A stretch of 64,000 nt of DNA from Streptomyces sp. CB01373 (GTDB taxonomy: Bacteria; Actinomycetota; Actinomycetes; Streptomycetales; Streptomycetaceae), in NCBI RefSeq assembly GCF_002803075.1, contig NZ_NNBK01000010.1:146184-210183 (forward strand), in the 5' to 3' direction. Position numbers and translations under genes: made by a program. Positions within the stretch are counted from its first letter, which is position 1. Every line of letters starts with the position of its first letter. The notes beneath the pieces are model-generated. The model did not search any database. It was not told the origin of the DNA and saw only the letters and a program-made list of their open reading frames with translations. Shown in pieces: positions 36,092 to 47,156 of this stretch.

Positions 36092-37926
36092 CACCGATGA
36101 CCACACAGACCACCGCACCCGAAACGCCCAGCGCCCCCACCGCCGGCAGCGAACCCACCGGGCTCATCCGCATACCCGAGCAGATCGGCCGCGCCCTGGC
36201 CACCGGCGGCGCCGTCCTCACCTTCATCTCCACCTTCCTCGCCTGGACCTGGACCTCCGAGTTCTCCGGAGACCTCACGGTCTACGGCTACCCGGGCGGC
36301 CTGCAGGTCCTCGTCCTCGTCGGCGCCGTCCTCACCATCCTCTTCGCCCTCTCCTCCTACGGCATCAAGGGCCTCGGCTGGCTCACCCCGGCCGGCGCCG
36401 ACGCGGCGGTCAAACTCACCGCCCTCGCCACATTCGCCACCGCCTGGTACACGGTGCTCGCCATCAGCATCGAACTCGGCGGCGTCGTCAACCTCGAACC
36501 CGGCGGCTACATCGTCGCCGTCACCAGCCTCGCCACCCTCGTCGGCGCCCTGGCCCTGCCCTTCGAACGCCCCGAACCCAACCCCGTGGACCCCGACGAC
36601 GGCGGCCGGGAACAGCTCAAGCAGAAAACGGCCCACCTCCGGGAGACGCTCAAGGCCGTCTTCGCCACCGGCACCGCCCGGCCCGTCGGCAAGCTCGCGC
36701 CCTACGCCGAGATCCTCGTCATCATCGCGGCCATGGCCATCGGCCTGACCGTCTTCACCTACGGCATCGGCACCCCCGACAGCGAACTCTTCATCGGCTT
36801 CCTCATCACCGCCGGCTTCAGCTTCGCCGCCCTCGCCAAGGCCGGACTGGTGGGCCGCGTCTCGACGATCACCGCCAGGCACCGCAACATCACGATGATC
36901 GGCGCCTTCGTCGCAGCCGCCGCCTTCCCCTTCACCCAGTCCGACGACCAGTACGCGGCCATCGGCGTCTACATCCTGATCTTCGCCACCGTCGCACTCG
37001 GCCTGAACATCGTCGTCGGCCTCGCCGGCCTCCTCGACCTCGGCTACGTCGCCTTCCTCGGCGTCGGCGCCTACACCGCGGCCCTGGTCTCCGGCTCCCC
37101 GTCCTCACCTCTGCACGTCCATCTGCCGTTCTGGGCCTCCGCGTTGCTCGGCGGCGCCGTCGCCATGGTCTTCGGCGTCCTCATCGGCGCCCCCACCCTG
37201 CGACTGCGGGGCGACTACCTCGCGATCGTCACGCTCGGCTTCGGTGAGATCTTCCGCATCACCGTCAACAACACCGACGGCACCTCCGGACCCGACGTCA
37301 CCAACGGCTCCAACGGCATCTCGTCGATCCCGAACCTGAACATCCTCGGCTTCGACTTCGGCCAGGAGCACACCTTCCTCGGGCTCACCATCGCCCGCTT
37401 CGCCAACTACTTCCTGCTGATGCTCCTGATCACGCTGATCGTCGTCGTGGTCTTCCGGCGCAGCAGCGACTCCCGCATCGGCCGCGCCTGGATCGCCATC
37501 CGCGAGGACGAGACCGCCGCACGCGCCATGGGCATCAACGGCTTCCGCGTCAAGCTCATCGCCTTCGCCCTCGGCGCCACCCTGGCCGGCCTCGCCGGCG
37601 CCGTCCAGGCGCACGTCACCTACACCGTGACCCCCGAGCAGTACCAGTTCGCCCACGTCGTGCCGCCCAACTCCGCCTTCCTGCTCGCCGCGGTCGTCCT
37701 CGGCGGCATGGGCACCATCAGCGGCCCCCTCGTCGGCGCGGCCCTGCTCTACCTCATCCCGGCCAAGCTCCAGTTCCTCGGCGACTACCAGCTCCTGGCC
37801 TTCGGTCTCGCACTCGTACTGCTGATGCGCTTCCGCCCGGAAGGCCTCATCCCCAACCGGCGCCGCCAGCTCGAGTTCCACGAGCAGACGGAGGCACCCG
37901 CGGTCCTCAGCAAGGCAGGGGTCTGA
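36088..37926 (+). CDS. livM: Branched-chain amino-acid ABC transporter permease LivM, with N-terminal extension
   Basis: At 612 residues it is far longer than the usual about 330-420. The first about 280 residues carry about seven extra hydrophobic helices in a separate layout. The C-terminal about 330 residues are a classic LivM domain (VGLAGLLDLGYVAFLGVGAY; ATPase-contact RIGRAWIAIREDETAARAMG; GMGTISGPLVGAALL). GTG 36088 overlaps livH; ATG 36097 is an alternative. It is the second pore subunit of the importer. Confidence 0.93.
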   Translation: MTPMTTQTTAPETPSAPTAGSEPTGLIRIPEQIGRALATGGAVLTFISTFLAWTWTSEFSGDLTVYGYPGGLQVLVLVGAVLTILFALSSYGIKGLGWLTPAGADAAVKLTALATFATAWYTVLAISIELGGVVNLEPGGYIVAVTSLATLVGALALPFERPEPNPVDPDDGGREQLKQKTAHLRETLKAVFATGTARPVGKLAPYAEILVIIAAMAIGLTVFTYGIGTPDSELFIGFLITAGFSFAALAKAGLVGRVSTITARHRNITMIGAFVAAAAFPFTQSDDQYAAIGVYILIFATVALGLNIVVGLAGLLDLGYVAFLGVGAYTAALVSGSPSSPLHVHLPFWASALLGGAVAMVFGVLIGAPTLRLRGDYLAIVTLGFGEIFRITVNNTDGTSGPDVTNGSNGISSIPNLNILGFDFGQEHTFLGLTIARFANYFLLMLLITLIVVVVFRRSSDSRIGRAWIAIREDETAARAMGINGFRVKLIAFALGATLAGLAGAVQAHVTYTVTPEQYQFAHVVPPNSAFLLAAVVLGGMGTISGPLVGAALLYLIPAKLQFLGDYQLLAFGLALVLLMRFRPEGLIPNRRRQLEFHEQTEAPAVLSKAGV

Positions 37927-37929
37927 CCC

Positions 37930-38876
<947 letters not shown>

Positions 38877-38880
<4 letters not shown>

Positions 38881-39593
38881 CCGCACTGCTCGAAGTCGAG
38901 GACCTCCGCGTCGCCTACGGCAAGATCGAGGCCGTCAAGGGCATCTCCTTCACGGTCGAGGCCGGTCAGGTCGTCACCCTCATCGGCACCAACGGCGCCG
39001 GCAAGACCACGACGCTGCGCACCCTGTCCGGGCTGCTCAAGCCCGTCGGCGGGCAGATCAAATTCAACGGCAAGTCGCTGAAGAAGATCCCCGCCCACCA
39101 GATCGTCTCCCTGGGACTCGCCCACTCCCCCGAGGGGCGGCACATCTTCCCGCGGATGACGATCGAGGACAATCTCCGGCTCGGCGCCTTCCTGCGCAAG
39201 GACAGGGAAGGCATCGAAAAGGACATTCAGCACGCCTACGATCTCTTCGCCATCCTCGGCGAACGCAGAAAGCAGGCCGCGGGCACCCTCTCCGGCGGCG
39301 AGCAGCAAATGCTCGCCATGGGCCGGGCGCTGATGTCCCAGCCGAAACTGCTCATGCTCGACGAGCCCTCCATGGGCCTTTCGCCGATCATGATGCAGAA
39401 GATCATGGCGACCATCGCCGAACTGAAATCCCAGGGCACGACGATTCTGCTCGTCGAGCAGAACGCCCAGGCGGCGCTTTCCCTCGCCGACCAGGGGCAC
39501 GTCATGGAGGTCGGCAACATCGTGCTGTCCGGCACCGGCCAGGACCTGCTGCACGACGAATCGGTCCGCAAGGCGTACCTGGGCGAGGACTGA
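38877..39593 (+). CDS. livF: Branched-chain amino-acid ABC transporter ATPase LivF
   Basis: A 238-residue ATPase: Walker A GTNGAGKTT, signature TLSGGEQQMLAM, Walker B LLMLDEPSMGLSP, switch LLVEQNAQAAL. The LivF-specific segment LGLAHSPEGRHIFPRMT is present. It pairs with LivG to drive import. The gene is the last in the operon and is followed by a strong terminator. Confidence 0.96.
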
Positions 39594-39616
39594 CCCCACC
39601 GGGTCACCGCCGAGAC

Positions 39617-39659
39617 GAGAATGGGCTCGCGTCCCCTTACGGGACGCGAGCCCATTCTC
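39617..39659. terminator. Strong terminator between the liv operon and the ANTAR regulator
   Basis: A perfect 19-bp stem (39617-39635 with 39641-39659) with a CTTAC loop, followed by CTTT on the plus strand. It lies between convergent genes and can serve both directions. Confidence 0.92.
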
Positions 39660-39679
39660 TTTCCGCTGTTGTGTCCGGC

Positions 39680-40351
39680 TCAGTCCTTGTCGGACCCGGC
39701 GCCCTTCGCGGCCTTCTTCTCCTCGCTGTCCTGGATGACCGCCTCCGCGACCTGCTGCATCGACATGCGGCGGTCCATCGAGGTCTTCTGGATCCAGCGG
39801 AACGCGGCCGGCTCGGTCAGCCCGTACTCCGTCTGAAGGATCGACTTGGCACGGTCGACCAGCTTGCGGGTCTCCAGCCGCTGGGTGAGGTCGGCGACCT
39901 CCTTCTCCAGCTCCTTCAGCTCGGTGAACCGCGAGACGGCCATCTCGATCGCCGGAACGACGTCGCTCTTGCTGAACGGCTTGACGAGATACGCCATCGC
40001 CCCGGCGTCCCGGGCCCGCTCCACCAGGTCGCGCTGCGAGAACGCGGTGAGCATGAGCACGGGTGCGATCTGCTCCTCGGCGATCCGCTCCGCGGCCGAG
40101 ATGCCGTCGAGCTTGGGCATCTTCACATCGAGGATCACCAGGTCCGGGCGGTGCTCGCGGGCCAGCTCCACGGCCCGCTCCCCGTCGCCGGCCTCGCCGA
40201 CGACCTGGTAGCCCTCCTCCTCCAGCATCTCTTTGAGATCGAGCCGGATCAGCGCCTCGTCCTCGGCGATGACGACCCGGGTCGTCAGCGGAGGCACGTG
40301 CGACTTGTCGTCGTCGGACACGTCAACGGGCTGGGGCGACTCGGCGGTCAC
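39680..40351 (-). CDS. pdtaR: ANTAR-domain response regulator (PdtaR-like)
   Basis: A 223-residue regulator. Receiver domain at about residues 30-145 with the phosphoacceptor Asp in DLVILDVKMPKLDG and conserved Lys in YLVKPFSKSD, and an ANTAR RNA-binding domain at about 160-215 (RKLVDRAKSILQTEYGLTEPAAFRWIQK). ANTAR proteins bind paired-hexaloop RNA and prevent termination. GTG 40351 follows AAGGAG. No histidine kinase is nearby. Confidence 0.93.
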   Translation of the reverse strand: MTAESPQPVDVSDDDKSHVPPLTTRVVIAEDEALIRLDLKEMLEEEGYQVVGEAGDGERAVELAREHRPDLVILDVKMPKLDGISAAERIAEEQIAPVLMLTAFSQRDLVERARDAGAMAYLVKPFSKSDVVPAIEMAVSRFTELKELEKEVADLTQRLETRKLVDRAKSILQTEYGLTEPAAFRWIQKTSMDRRMSMQQVAEAVIQDSEEKKAAKGAGSDKD

Positions 40352-40456
40352 GGGGGCGCTCCTTGGTCCGGGGCGGGCGGATACTGCTCCCAAGAGCGTA
40401 CCGAGCTGCGGTAAGGTGGTCAGGCAGCGGGTCGGGGGCAACCTTCGATTCGTCGG

Positions 40457-40531
40457 GCCCCGGTAGCCCAATTGGCAGCAGGCAATGGATTCAAAACCCA
40501 TACAGTGTCGGTTCGAGTCCGACCCGGGGCA
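40457..40531 (+). tRNA. tRNA-like gene, anticodon CAA (Leu by codon), class I shape
   Basis: Acceptor stem GCCCCGG/CCGGGGC pairs over 7 bp (40457-40463/40524-40530), D-stem GCC/GGC, T-arm GTCGG-TTCGAGT-CCGAC, discriminator A, no encoded CCA. The anticodon loop TTCAAAA puts CAA at 40492-40494 with the expected flanking T and A. The fifth anticodon-stem pair is A-C mismatched, and the variable region is only about 5 nt, whereas leucine tRNAs have a long arm. It may be a divergent tRNA or a pseudogene. Confidence 0.78.
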
Positions 40532-40637
40532 CTTTTCCTTCGATTCAAAGGTCGTCACTTGCGGCGGAGGATCCCCTGTCGGGTGATCCTTCGCCGTTCG
40601 CCGTGTGTCGTCCCGACCGCTCTCGCAGAGTGCTCAC

Positions 40638-41414
40638 ATGTACGACGTCAGCACACGCAAGCGAGCCCTTTCGCTGGTCCACCAGGGCCGCAGTCTGAAC
40701 TCGGTCAGCAGGGAGACCGGCGTCTCCCGCGCCACGATCCGCGCTTGGCAGACACGCGCCGAACCTCTGCACCGGAACCGCGCGATGTCATGCCCGCGTT
40801 GTCGCGACGCACCCTGGGAGCCCGAAGAGATCACGGCCTACACCTACCTGCTGGGCCTGTACCTCGGCGACGGCTGCGTCAGCTCGCTGCGCAGGGGCGT
40901 CCACTTCCTTCGCATCACGTGCGCGGACGCCTGGCCCGGCCTGATCGAAGCCTGCGCCGAGGCCATGCAACGTGTCCGTCCCGACAACAAGGTGTTCCGA
41001 GTCCAGCGCCAGGGCTGCCAGAACGTCACCTGCTACAGCAAGCACTGGCCCTGCCTCTTCCCCCAGCACGGCCCCGGCAAGAAGCACGAGCGCCGGATCA
41101 CGCTCGAGCCCTGGCAGCAGGAGATGGTCGACACACACCCGTGGGAATTCGTCCGGGGCCTCATCCACTCCGACGGCTGCCGTATCACCAACTGGACGAC
41201 CCGCCTCGTCGGCGGCGAGCGCAAGCGCTACGAGTATCCGAGGTACTTCTTCACCAACACGTCGGCGGACATCGTGCGGCTCTTCACCGACACCCTCGAC
41301 AAGGTCCGCGTCGAGTGGAAGCCACTGCATCAGAGCCGCGCCGCCGTGACGATCTCCGTCGCCCGCAAAGCCTCCGTAGCGCTCATGGACGCTCACGTCG
41401 GGCCCAAGCACTGA
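40638..41414 (+). CDS. HTH plus LAGLIDADG-like homing-endonuclease-type protein
   Basis: A 258-residue protein. The N-terminal HTH (TRKRALSLVHQGRSLNSVSR, then ETGVSRATIRAWQTR) resembles transposase/invertase recognition helices. CPRC is a possible zinc-binding site. Two LAGLIDADG-type motifs follow: TYLLGLYLGDGCVS (about residue 73) and FVRGLIHSDGCRI (about 172). Both retain the acidic residue that coordinates metal. It could be a site-specific nuclease or a repurposed regulator. It begins about 105 bp after the tRNA-like gene. ATG 40638 is preferred over the GTG at 40605, since the family N-terminus is MYDVSTR. Confidence 0.8.
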   Translation: MYDVSTRKRALSLVHQGRSLNSVSRETGVSRATIRAWQTRAEPLHRNRAMSCPRCRDAPWEPEEITAYTYLLGLYLGDGCVSSLRRGVHFLRITCADAWPGLIEACAEAMQRVRPDNKVFRVQRQGCQNVTCYSKHWPCLFPQHGPGKKHERRITLEPWQQEMVDTHPWEFVRGLIHSDGCRITNWTTRLVGGERKRYEYPRYFFTNTSADIVRLFTDTLDKVRVEWKPLHQSRAAVTISVARKASVALMDAHVGPKH

Positions 41415-41421
41415 GCCGGTG

Positions 41422-42858
<1,437 letters not shown>

Positions 42859-43021
42859 GATGTGAGCCTAGGCCTTACCAGTGGGTAGACGATTGGTACG
42901 ACGTGACCACTCAACAACCTTTGGATGAAGGGGTATTGACAACTGTTGAACTGTGCGGGGCGGCGCTCGGGCAAGCGTTCGTCCCGTTCGCGGACCGGAA
43001 GACGCAACGGACGTCACGTCA

Positions 43022-43741
43022 TCACAGTCTGGGCGGTGCCATGGTGAAGCGCGCGTCGACCTGCGCGTGGACGTGCTGCCGCTCGGGTTCGAGGTCCAGG
43101 GGCGCTGCCTCGTCCTCGGGCGCGGCGCCTCCGTAGGCCTGCCTCGATCTCATCCGCCCGGGTGCCGGTGCCCAGGGCTGGGCGTTCTCCGCGCCGATGT
43201 CGGCGAGTTCGACGAGGGCCGTGAGTGAGGTGCCGAGTGCCTCGGCGTACTCCCTGGCCCGCTGGACGGCGTCCTGCACGGCCTGCCGGCTTGCCTCCCG
43301 GTGGGCCGGTGAGCCCGGGCGCAGCGCCCACCAGGGGCCGTCCACCCGGGTGAGTTCGGAGTCGGCCAGTCGGGTGGTGAGTTCTCCGAGTGCGGTGAAG
43401 TCGCAGAGTGCGGCGGTGAGGCGGACGGCTCCGTGGTAGGTGCGGACGCGCTCGCCGCGGCCGTGCCGGGCCGGTTCGGGGGTGAGGGAGAGGGCGCCGG
43501 TCTCGAGGTTCTCCACCGCCTGTCCGTAGGACTTGACGAGGTCCAGGACGTGGGCGTTGCGCCGGGTGAGGTCGTCCAGGGTGGAACGGCGGTCCTTGCC
43601 GCGGGCGGTGACGGTGATGCCGATCCGGGCGATCTCGGGGTCGACTTCCAGGTGTGCCTCGCCGCGGACGGCTATCCGGGGGGCGTCGGGGGTGCCGTAG
43701 GGGACGGCGGGGCCGGGTTCCGGAGCGGGGCCTGAGGTCAT
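43022..43741 (-). CDS. SIMPL-domain (DUF541) protein
   Basis: A 239-residue protein. The SIMPL core is VRGEAHLEVDPEIARIGITVTARGKDR, then VKSYGQAVENLETGALSLTPE and a C-terminal RAREYAEALGTSLTALVELADIG. No signal peptide is seen after the chosen ATG (43741). SIMPL proteins are involved in protein folding or signalling in ways not understood. It lies 160 bp downstream of the pyk start on the same strand. Confidence 0.88.
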   Translation of the reverse strand: MTSGPAPEPGPAVPYGTPDAPRIAVRGEAHLEVDPEIARIGITVTARGKDRRSTLDDLTRRNAHVLDLVKSYGQAVENLETGALSLTPEPARHGRGERVRTYHGAVRLTAALCDFTALGELTTRLADSELTRVDGPWWALRPGSPAHREASRQAVQDAVQRAREYAEALGTSLTALVELADIGAENAQPWAPAPGRMRSRQAYGGAAPEDEAAPLDLEPERQHVHAQVDARFTMAPPRL

Positions 43742-43879
43742 ACGCCCCACTCTGTCACCGGTGGCCGGTTTTCCGCCCCTGCCGGTCATCAGATCGCAAC
43801 CTTCCGGGGGTGTTGCGGTTCGCCGCGGACCGCCAGAATCTACGCGCGTCATCGACTTGTTTCACGAGGAGAACCAGAC

Positions 43880-45703
43880 ATGCCGTTGAACCGCCGGAAG
43901 TTTCTGACGAAGTCCGCCGCCACCGGGGCGGGGGTGGCGCTGACCGGCGCCGTGGCGGCTCCGGCGGCCGAGGCCGCGCCCGCCCCTGCCGCCGCGGCGG
44001 GCCAGAAGGCCGAGAAGCCGGGCAAGCGCTACTCCCTGACCGTCATGGGCACGACCGACCTGCACGGGCACGTGTTCAACTGGGACTACTTCAAGAACGG
44101 CGAGTACAGCGACGCGGCGGGCAACGCCCAGGGTCTGGCCCGGGTCTCGACGCTGGTGGACCAGGTCCGCAAGGAGAAGGGCCGTGACCACACGCTGCTC
44201 CTGGACGCCGGTGACACGATTCAGGGCACCCCGCTGACGTACTACTACGCGAAGGTGGACCCGATCACCGCCAAGCGTGGTCCGGTGCACCCGATGGCCA
44301 AGGCGATGAACGCCATCGGGTACGACGCTGTGGCGCTCGGCAACCACGAGTTCAACTACGGCATCGAGACGCTGCGCAAGTTCGAGGAGCAGTGCGACTT
44401 CCCGCTGCTCGGCGCCAACGCGGTGGACCACAAGACGCAGAAGCCGGCCTTCCCGCCCTACTTCATCAAGAAGTTCCACCAGCCGGGCGCCGCCCCGGTG
44501 ACGGTGGCCGTGCTGGGTCTGACCAACCCGGGCATCGCGATCTGGGACAAGGCCTACGTCCAGGGCAAGCTGGACTTCCCGGGTCTTGAGGAGCAGGCCG
44601 CGAAGTGGGTGCCCAAGCTGCGTTCGATGGGCGCGGACGTGGTCATCGTCTCGGCGCACTCGGGCACGTCCGGGACCTCGTCGTACGGCGACCAGCTCCC
44701 GTACGTGGAGGACGCCGCCGCGAACATCGCACGGCAGGTGCCCGGCATCGACGCGATCCTGGTGGGCCACGCGCACAAGGAGATCGCGGAGCTGAAGGTC
44801 GTCAACGAGAAGACCGGCAGGACGGTCGTGCTGTCGGAGCCCCTGTGCTACGCCGAGCGGCTCTCCCTGTTCGACATCGAGCTGGTGTTCGCCAAGGGCA
44901 AGTGGGAGGTGGAGTCGGTCTCCGCCTCGCTGCGCAACACCAACACCGTCGCCGACGACCCGAAGATCACCAAGCTGCTCAAGGACGAGCACGCGAAGGT
45001 CGTGAAGTACGTCAACCAGGTGGTCGGCCGGGCGACGGAGACCCTCACCACGGTCGACGCCCGCTACAAGGACGCCCCGATCATCGACCTGATCAACAAG
45101 GTGCAGGAGGACGTGGTGAAGGCCGCGCTGGCAGGCACGCAGTACGCCGCGCTGCCGGTCGTCTCGCAGGCCTCCCCCTTCTCGCGCACCTCCGAGATCC
45201 CGGCCGGCAACGTGACGATCCGGGACCTGTCGAGCCTGTACGTGTACGACAACACGCTGGTCGCCAAGCTGATGACGGGTGGCCAGCTGCGGGCGTACCT
45301 GGAGTACTCGGCGGAGTACTTCGTGCAGACGGCCGCCGGCGCGCCGGTCGACGTGGACAAGCTGACGAACGCGGGCGGCCGCCCGGACTACAACTACGAC
45401 TACGTGTCGGGCCTTCAGTACGACATCGACGTCGCCCAGCCGGCCGGTTCGCGGATCAAGAACCTGACGTTCGGCGGTGCGCCGCTGGACGACGCCCAGG
45501 AGTTCGTGATGGCGGTGAACAACTACCGGGCCAACGGTGGTGGCGCCTTCCCGTACGTGGCCTCGGCGAAGGAGCTGTGGGCGGAGTCGACCGAGATCCG
45601 TACGCGGATCGCGGAGTGGGTCACGGCGAAGGGCGAGCTGGACCCGAAGGACTTCGCGTCGCTGGACTGGAAGCTGACGCGTAACGGCACGCCGGTGTTC
45701 TGA
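43880..45703 (+). CDS. Tat-exported 5'-nucleotidase / 2',3'-cyclic phosphodiesterase family protein
   Basis: A 607-residue exported phosphoesterase. Twin-arginine motif NRRKFLTKS followed by a hydrophobic run and an Ala-rich cleavage area. Metallophosphatase signatures: MGTTDLHGHVFNW, LLLDAGDTIQGTPL, ALGNHEFNYG, and VGHAHKEI (metal ligands Asp, His, Asn, His); a C-terminal nucleotidase domain (YVYDNTLVAKLMTGGQLRAYLE, AVNNYRANGGG) completes it. It likely salvages phosphate and nucleosides outside the cell. AGGAGA precedes the ATG. A hairpin at its end overlaps the neighbour's stop. Confidence 0.93.
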   Translation: MPLNRRKFLTKSAATGAGVALTGAVAAPAAEAAPAPAAAAGQKAEKPGKRYSLTVMGTTDLHGHVFNWDYFKNGEYSDAAGNAQGLARVSTLVDQVRKEKGRDHTLLLDAGDTIQGTPLTYYYAKVDPITAKRGPVHPMAKAMNAIGYDAVALGNHEFNYGIETLRKFEEQCDFPLLGANAVDHKTQKPAFPPYFIKKFHQPGAAPVTVAVLGLTNPGIAIWDKAYVQGKLDFPGLEEQAAKWVPKLRSMGADVVIVSAHSGTSGTSSYGDQLPYVEDAAANIARQVPGIDAILVGHAHKEIAELKVVNEKTGRTVVLSEPLCYAERLSLFDIELVFAKGKWEVESVSASLRNTNTVADDPKITKLLKDEHAKVVKYVNQVVGRATETLTTVDARYKDAPIIDLINKVQEDVVKAALAGTQYAALPVVSQASPFSRTSEIPAGNVTIRDLSSLYVYDNTLVAKLMTGGQLRAYLEYSAEYFVQTAAGAPVDVDKLTNAGGRPDYNYDYVSGLQYDIDVAQPAGSRIKNLTFGGAPLDDAQEFVMAVNNYRANGGGAFPYVASAKELWAESTEIRTRIAEWVTAKGELDPKDFASLDWKLTRNGTPVF

Positions 45704-45738
45704 TCGGTTTCCTTCTTCCAGGGACGGCCTCGGGTCCC

Positions 45739-45780
45739 GTCCCGCCAGGTCAAGGCGTCAGTGCCTTGATCTGGCGGGAC
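45739..45780. terminator. Bidirectional terminator overlapping a stop codon
   Basis: An 18-bp stem (45739-45756 with 45763-45780, one G-T pair) with a GTCAGT loop. It lies between the convergent nucleotidase and N-hydroxylase genes and includes the N-hydroxylase stop codon at 45750. Confidence 0.82.
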
Positions 45781-47156
45781 GGCGGGATCTGGGGCCGTCG
45801 CCGTTCCAGGCCGAAGGTGGTGAAGGCGGTGCGGGCGGGCAGCGGGTAGGCCCGTGTGCCGGTGACCGAGTTGAGGATGGTGGCGCTGCGCCAGGCGGCG
45901 AGGCCCAGGTCGGGCGCGCCGACGCCGTGGGTGTGGCGTTCGGCGTTCTGCACGTAGACGTGGCAGCCGGTGGCGGTGATGGCCGGGTCGAGGTCGAGTC
46001 GGAACTGCTCGTCGATCCGGAGGCGTTCCCTGCCGTCGCGGCGCAGGTAGGGGTCGAGTCCGGTGAGCAGGGGTGTGACGGGGCGTTCGCGGTAGCCGGT
46101 GGCGAGGACGACGGCGTCGGTGGTGTGGCGGGTGCGGGTGCCCTGTTGCAGGTGTTCGAGGTGGAGTTCGATCCGGGAGCCGGCGACCCGGCCTGCGGTG
46201 CGGACCCGGACGCCGGGGGTCAGGACGGCGTCGGGCCAGCTGCCGTCCAGCGTGCGGCGGTAGAGCTCGTCGTGGATGGCGGCGAGGGTGTCGGTGTCGA
46301 CGCCCTTGTGGAGCTGCCACTGGCCGGTGACGAGCCGGTCGCGCACGGGTTCGGCCAGGGCGTGGAAGTAGCGCATGTAGTCGGGGGTGAAGTGCTCCAG
46401 GCCGAGCTTGGAGTATTCCATCGGGGCGAAGGCCTCGGTGCGGCCGATCCAGTGCAGCCGCTCGGCGCCGGCCCGGCGGTGGCGCAGCAGGTCGAGGAAG
46501 ACCTCGGCGCCGGACTGTCCGGAGCCGACGACGGTGATGTGGCCGGCCGCGAGGAGGGTGTCGCGGTGGTCGAGGTAGTCGGCGGCGTGGACGACGGGGA
46601 CGCCGGGGGCGTCGGCGAGGGGTTTCAGCGGGGCGGGGACGTGGGGTGCGGTGCCGATGCCGAGGACGACGTTGCGGGTGTGGGCGCGGCCGACGGCCTC
46701 CGCTTCGCCGTCGGCGTCGAGCTGGGTGAAGTCGACCTCGAAGAGGCGGAGTTCGGGGTTCCAGCGGACGGCGTCGACGTGGTGGCCGTAGCGCACGGCG
46801 GGCAGGTTCTCCGAGACCCAGCGGCAGTAGGCGTCGTATTCGGCGCGCTGGATGTGGAAGCGCTCGGCGAAGTAGAAGGGGAAGAGCCGGTCGCGGGTCT
46901 TCAGGTAGTTGAGGAAGGACCAGTGGCTGGCCGGGTCGGCGAGGGTGACGAGGTCGGCGAGGAAGGGCACTTGGAGGCGGGAGCCGTCGATGAGCAGGCC
47001 GGGGTGCCAGTGGAAGCGGGGGCGCTGTTCGTAGAAGACGGTGTCGAGGCCGGTGAGCGGGTGGGCGAGCGCGGCCAGGGAGAGGTTGAACGGCCCGATG
47101 CCGATGCCGACCAGGTCGCGGGCGGCCTGGGGGGTGTGGAGCGCGGGATGGTTCAT
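45750..47156 (-). CDS. desB: L-lysine/cadaverine N-monooxygenase (SidA/IucD/PvdA family)
   Basis: A 468-residue flavoprotein N-hydroxylase for siderophore hydroxamate synthesis. FAD motif LVGIGIGPFNLSLAAL (around residue 16), HPGLLIDGSRLQVPFLADLVTL, the NADPH-binding VVGSGQSGAEVFLDLL, and the C-terminal ATGYRERPVTPLL are typical. Likely hydroxylates a diamine or lysine side chain made by the preceding decarboxylase. Its ATG overlaps the decarboxylase stop by 4 bp. Gene symbol by analogy with desferrioxamine desB; the downstream desC and desD partners are absent here. Confidence 0.88.
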   Translation of the reverse strand: MNHPALHTPQAARDLVGIGIGPFNLSLAALAHPLTGLDTVFYEQRPRFHWHPGLLIDGSRLQVPFLADLVTLADPASHWSFLNYLKTRDRLFPFYFAERFHIQRAEYDAYCRWVSENLPAVRYGHHVDAVRWNPELRLFEVDFTQLDADGEAEAVGRAHTRNVVLGIGTAPHVPAPLKPLADAPGVPVVHAADYLDHRDTLLAAGHITVVGSGQSGAEVFLDLLRHRRAGAERLHWIGRTEAFAPMEYSKLGLEHFTPDYMRYFHALAEPVRDRLVTGQWQLHKGVDTDTLAAIHDELYRRTLDGSWPDAVLTPGVRVRTAGRVAGSRIELHLEHLQQGTRTRHTTDAVVLATGYRERPVTPLLTGLDPYLRRDGRERLRIDEQFRLDLDPAITATGCHVYVQNAERHTHGVGAPDLGLAAWRSATILNSVTGTRAYPLPARTAFTTFGLERRRPQIPPSRQIKALTP

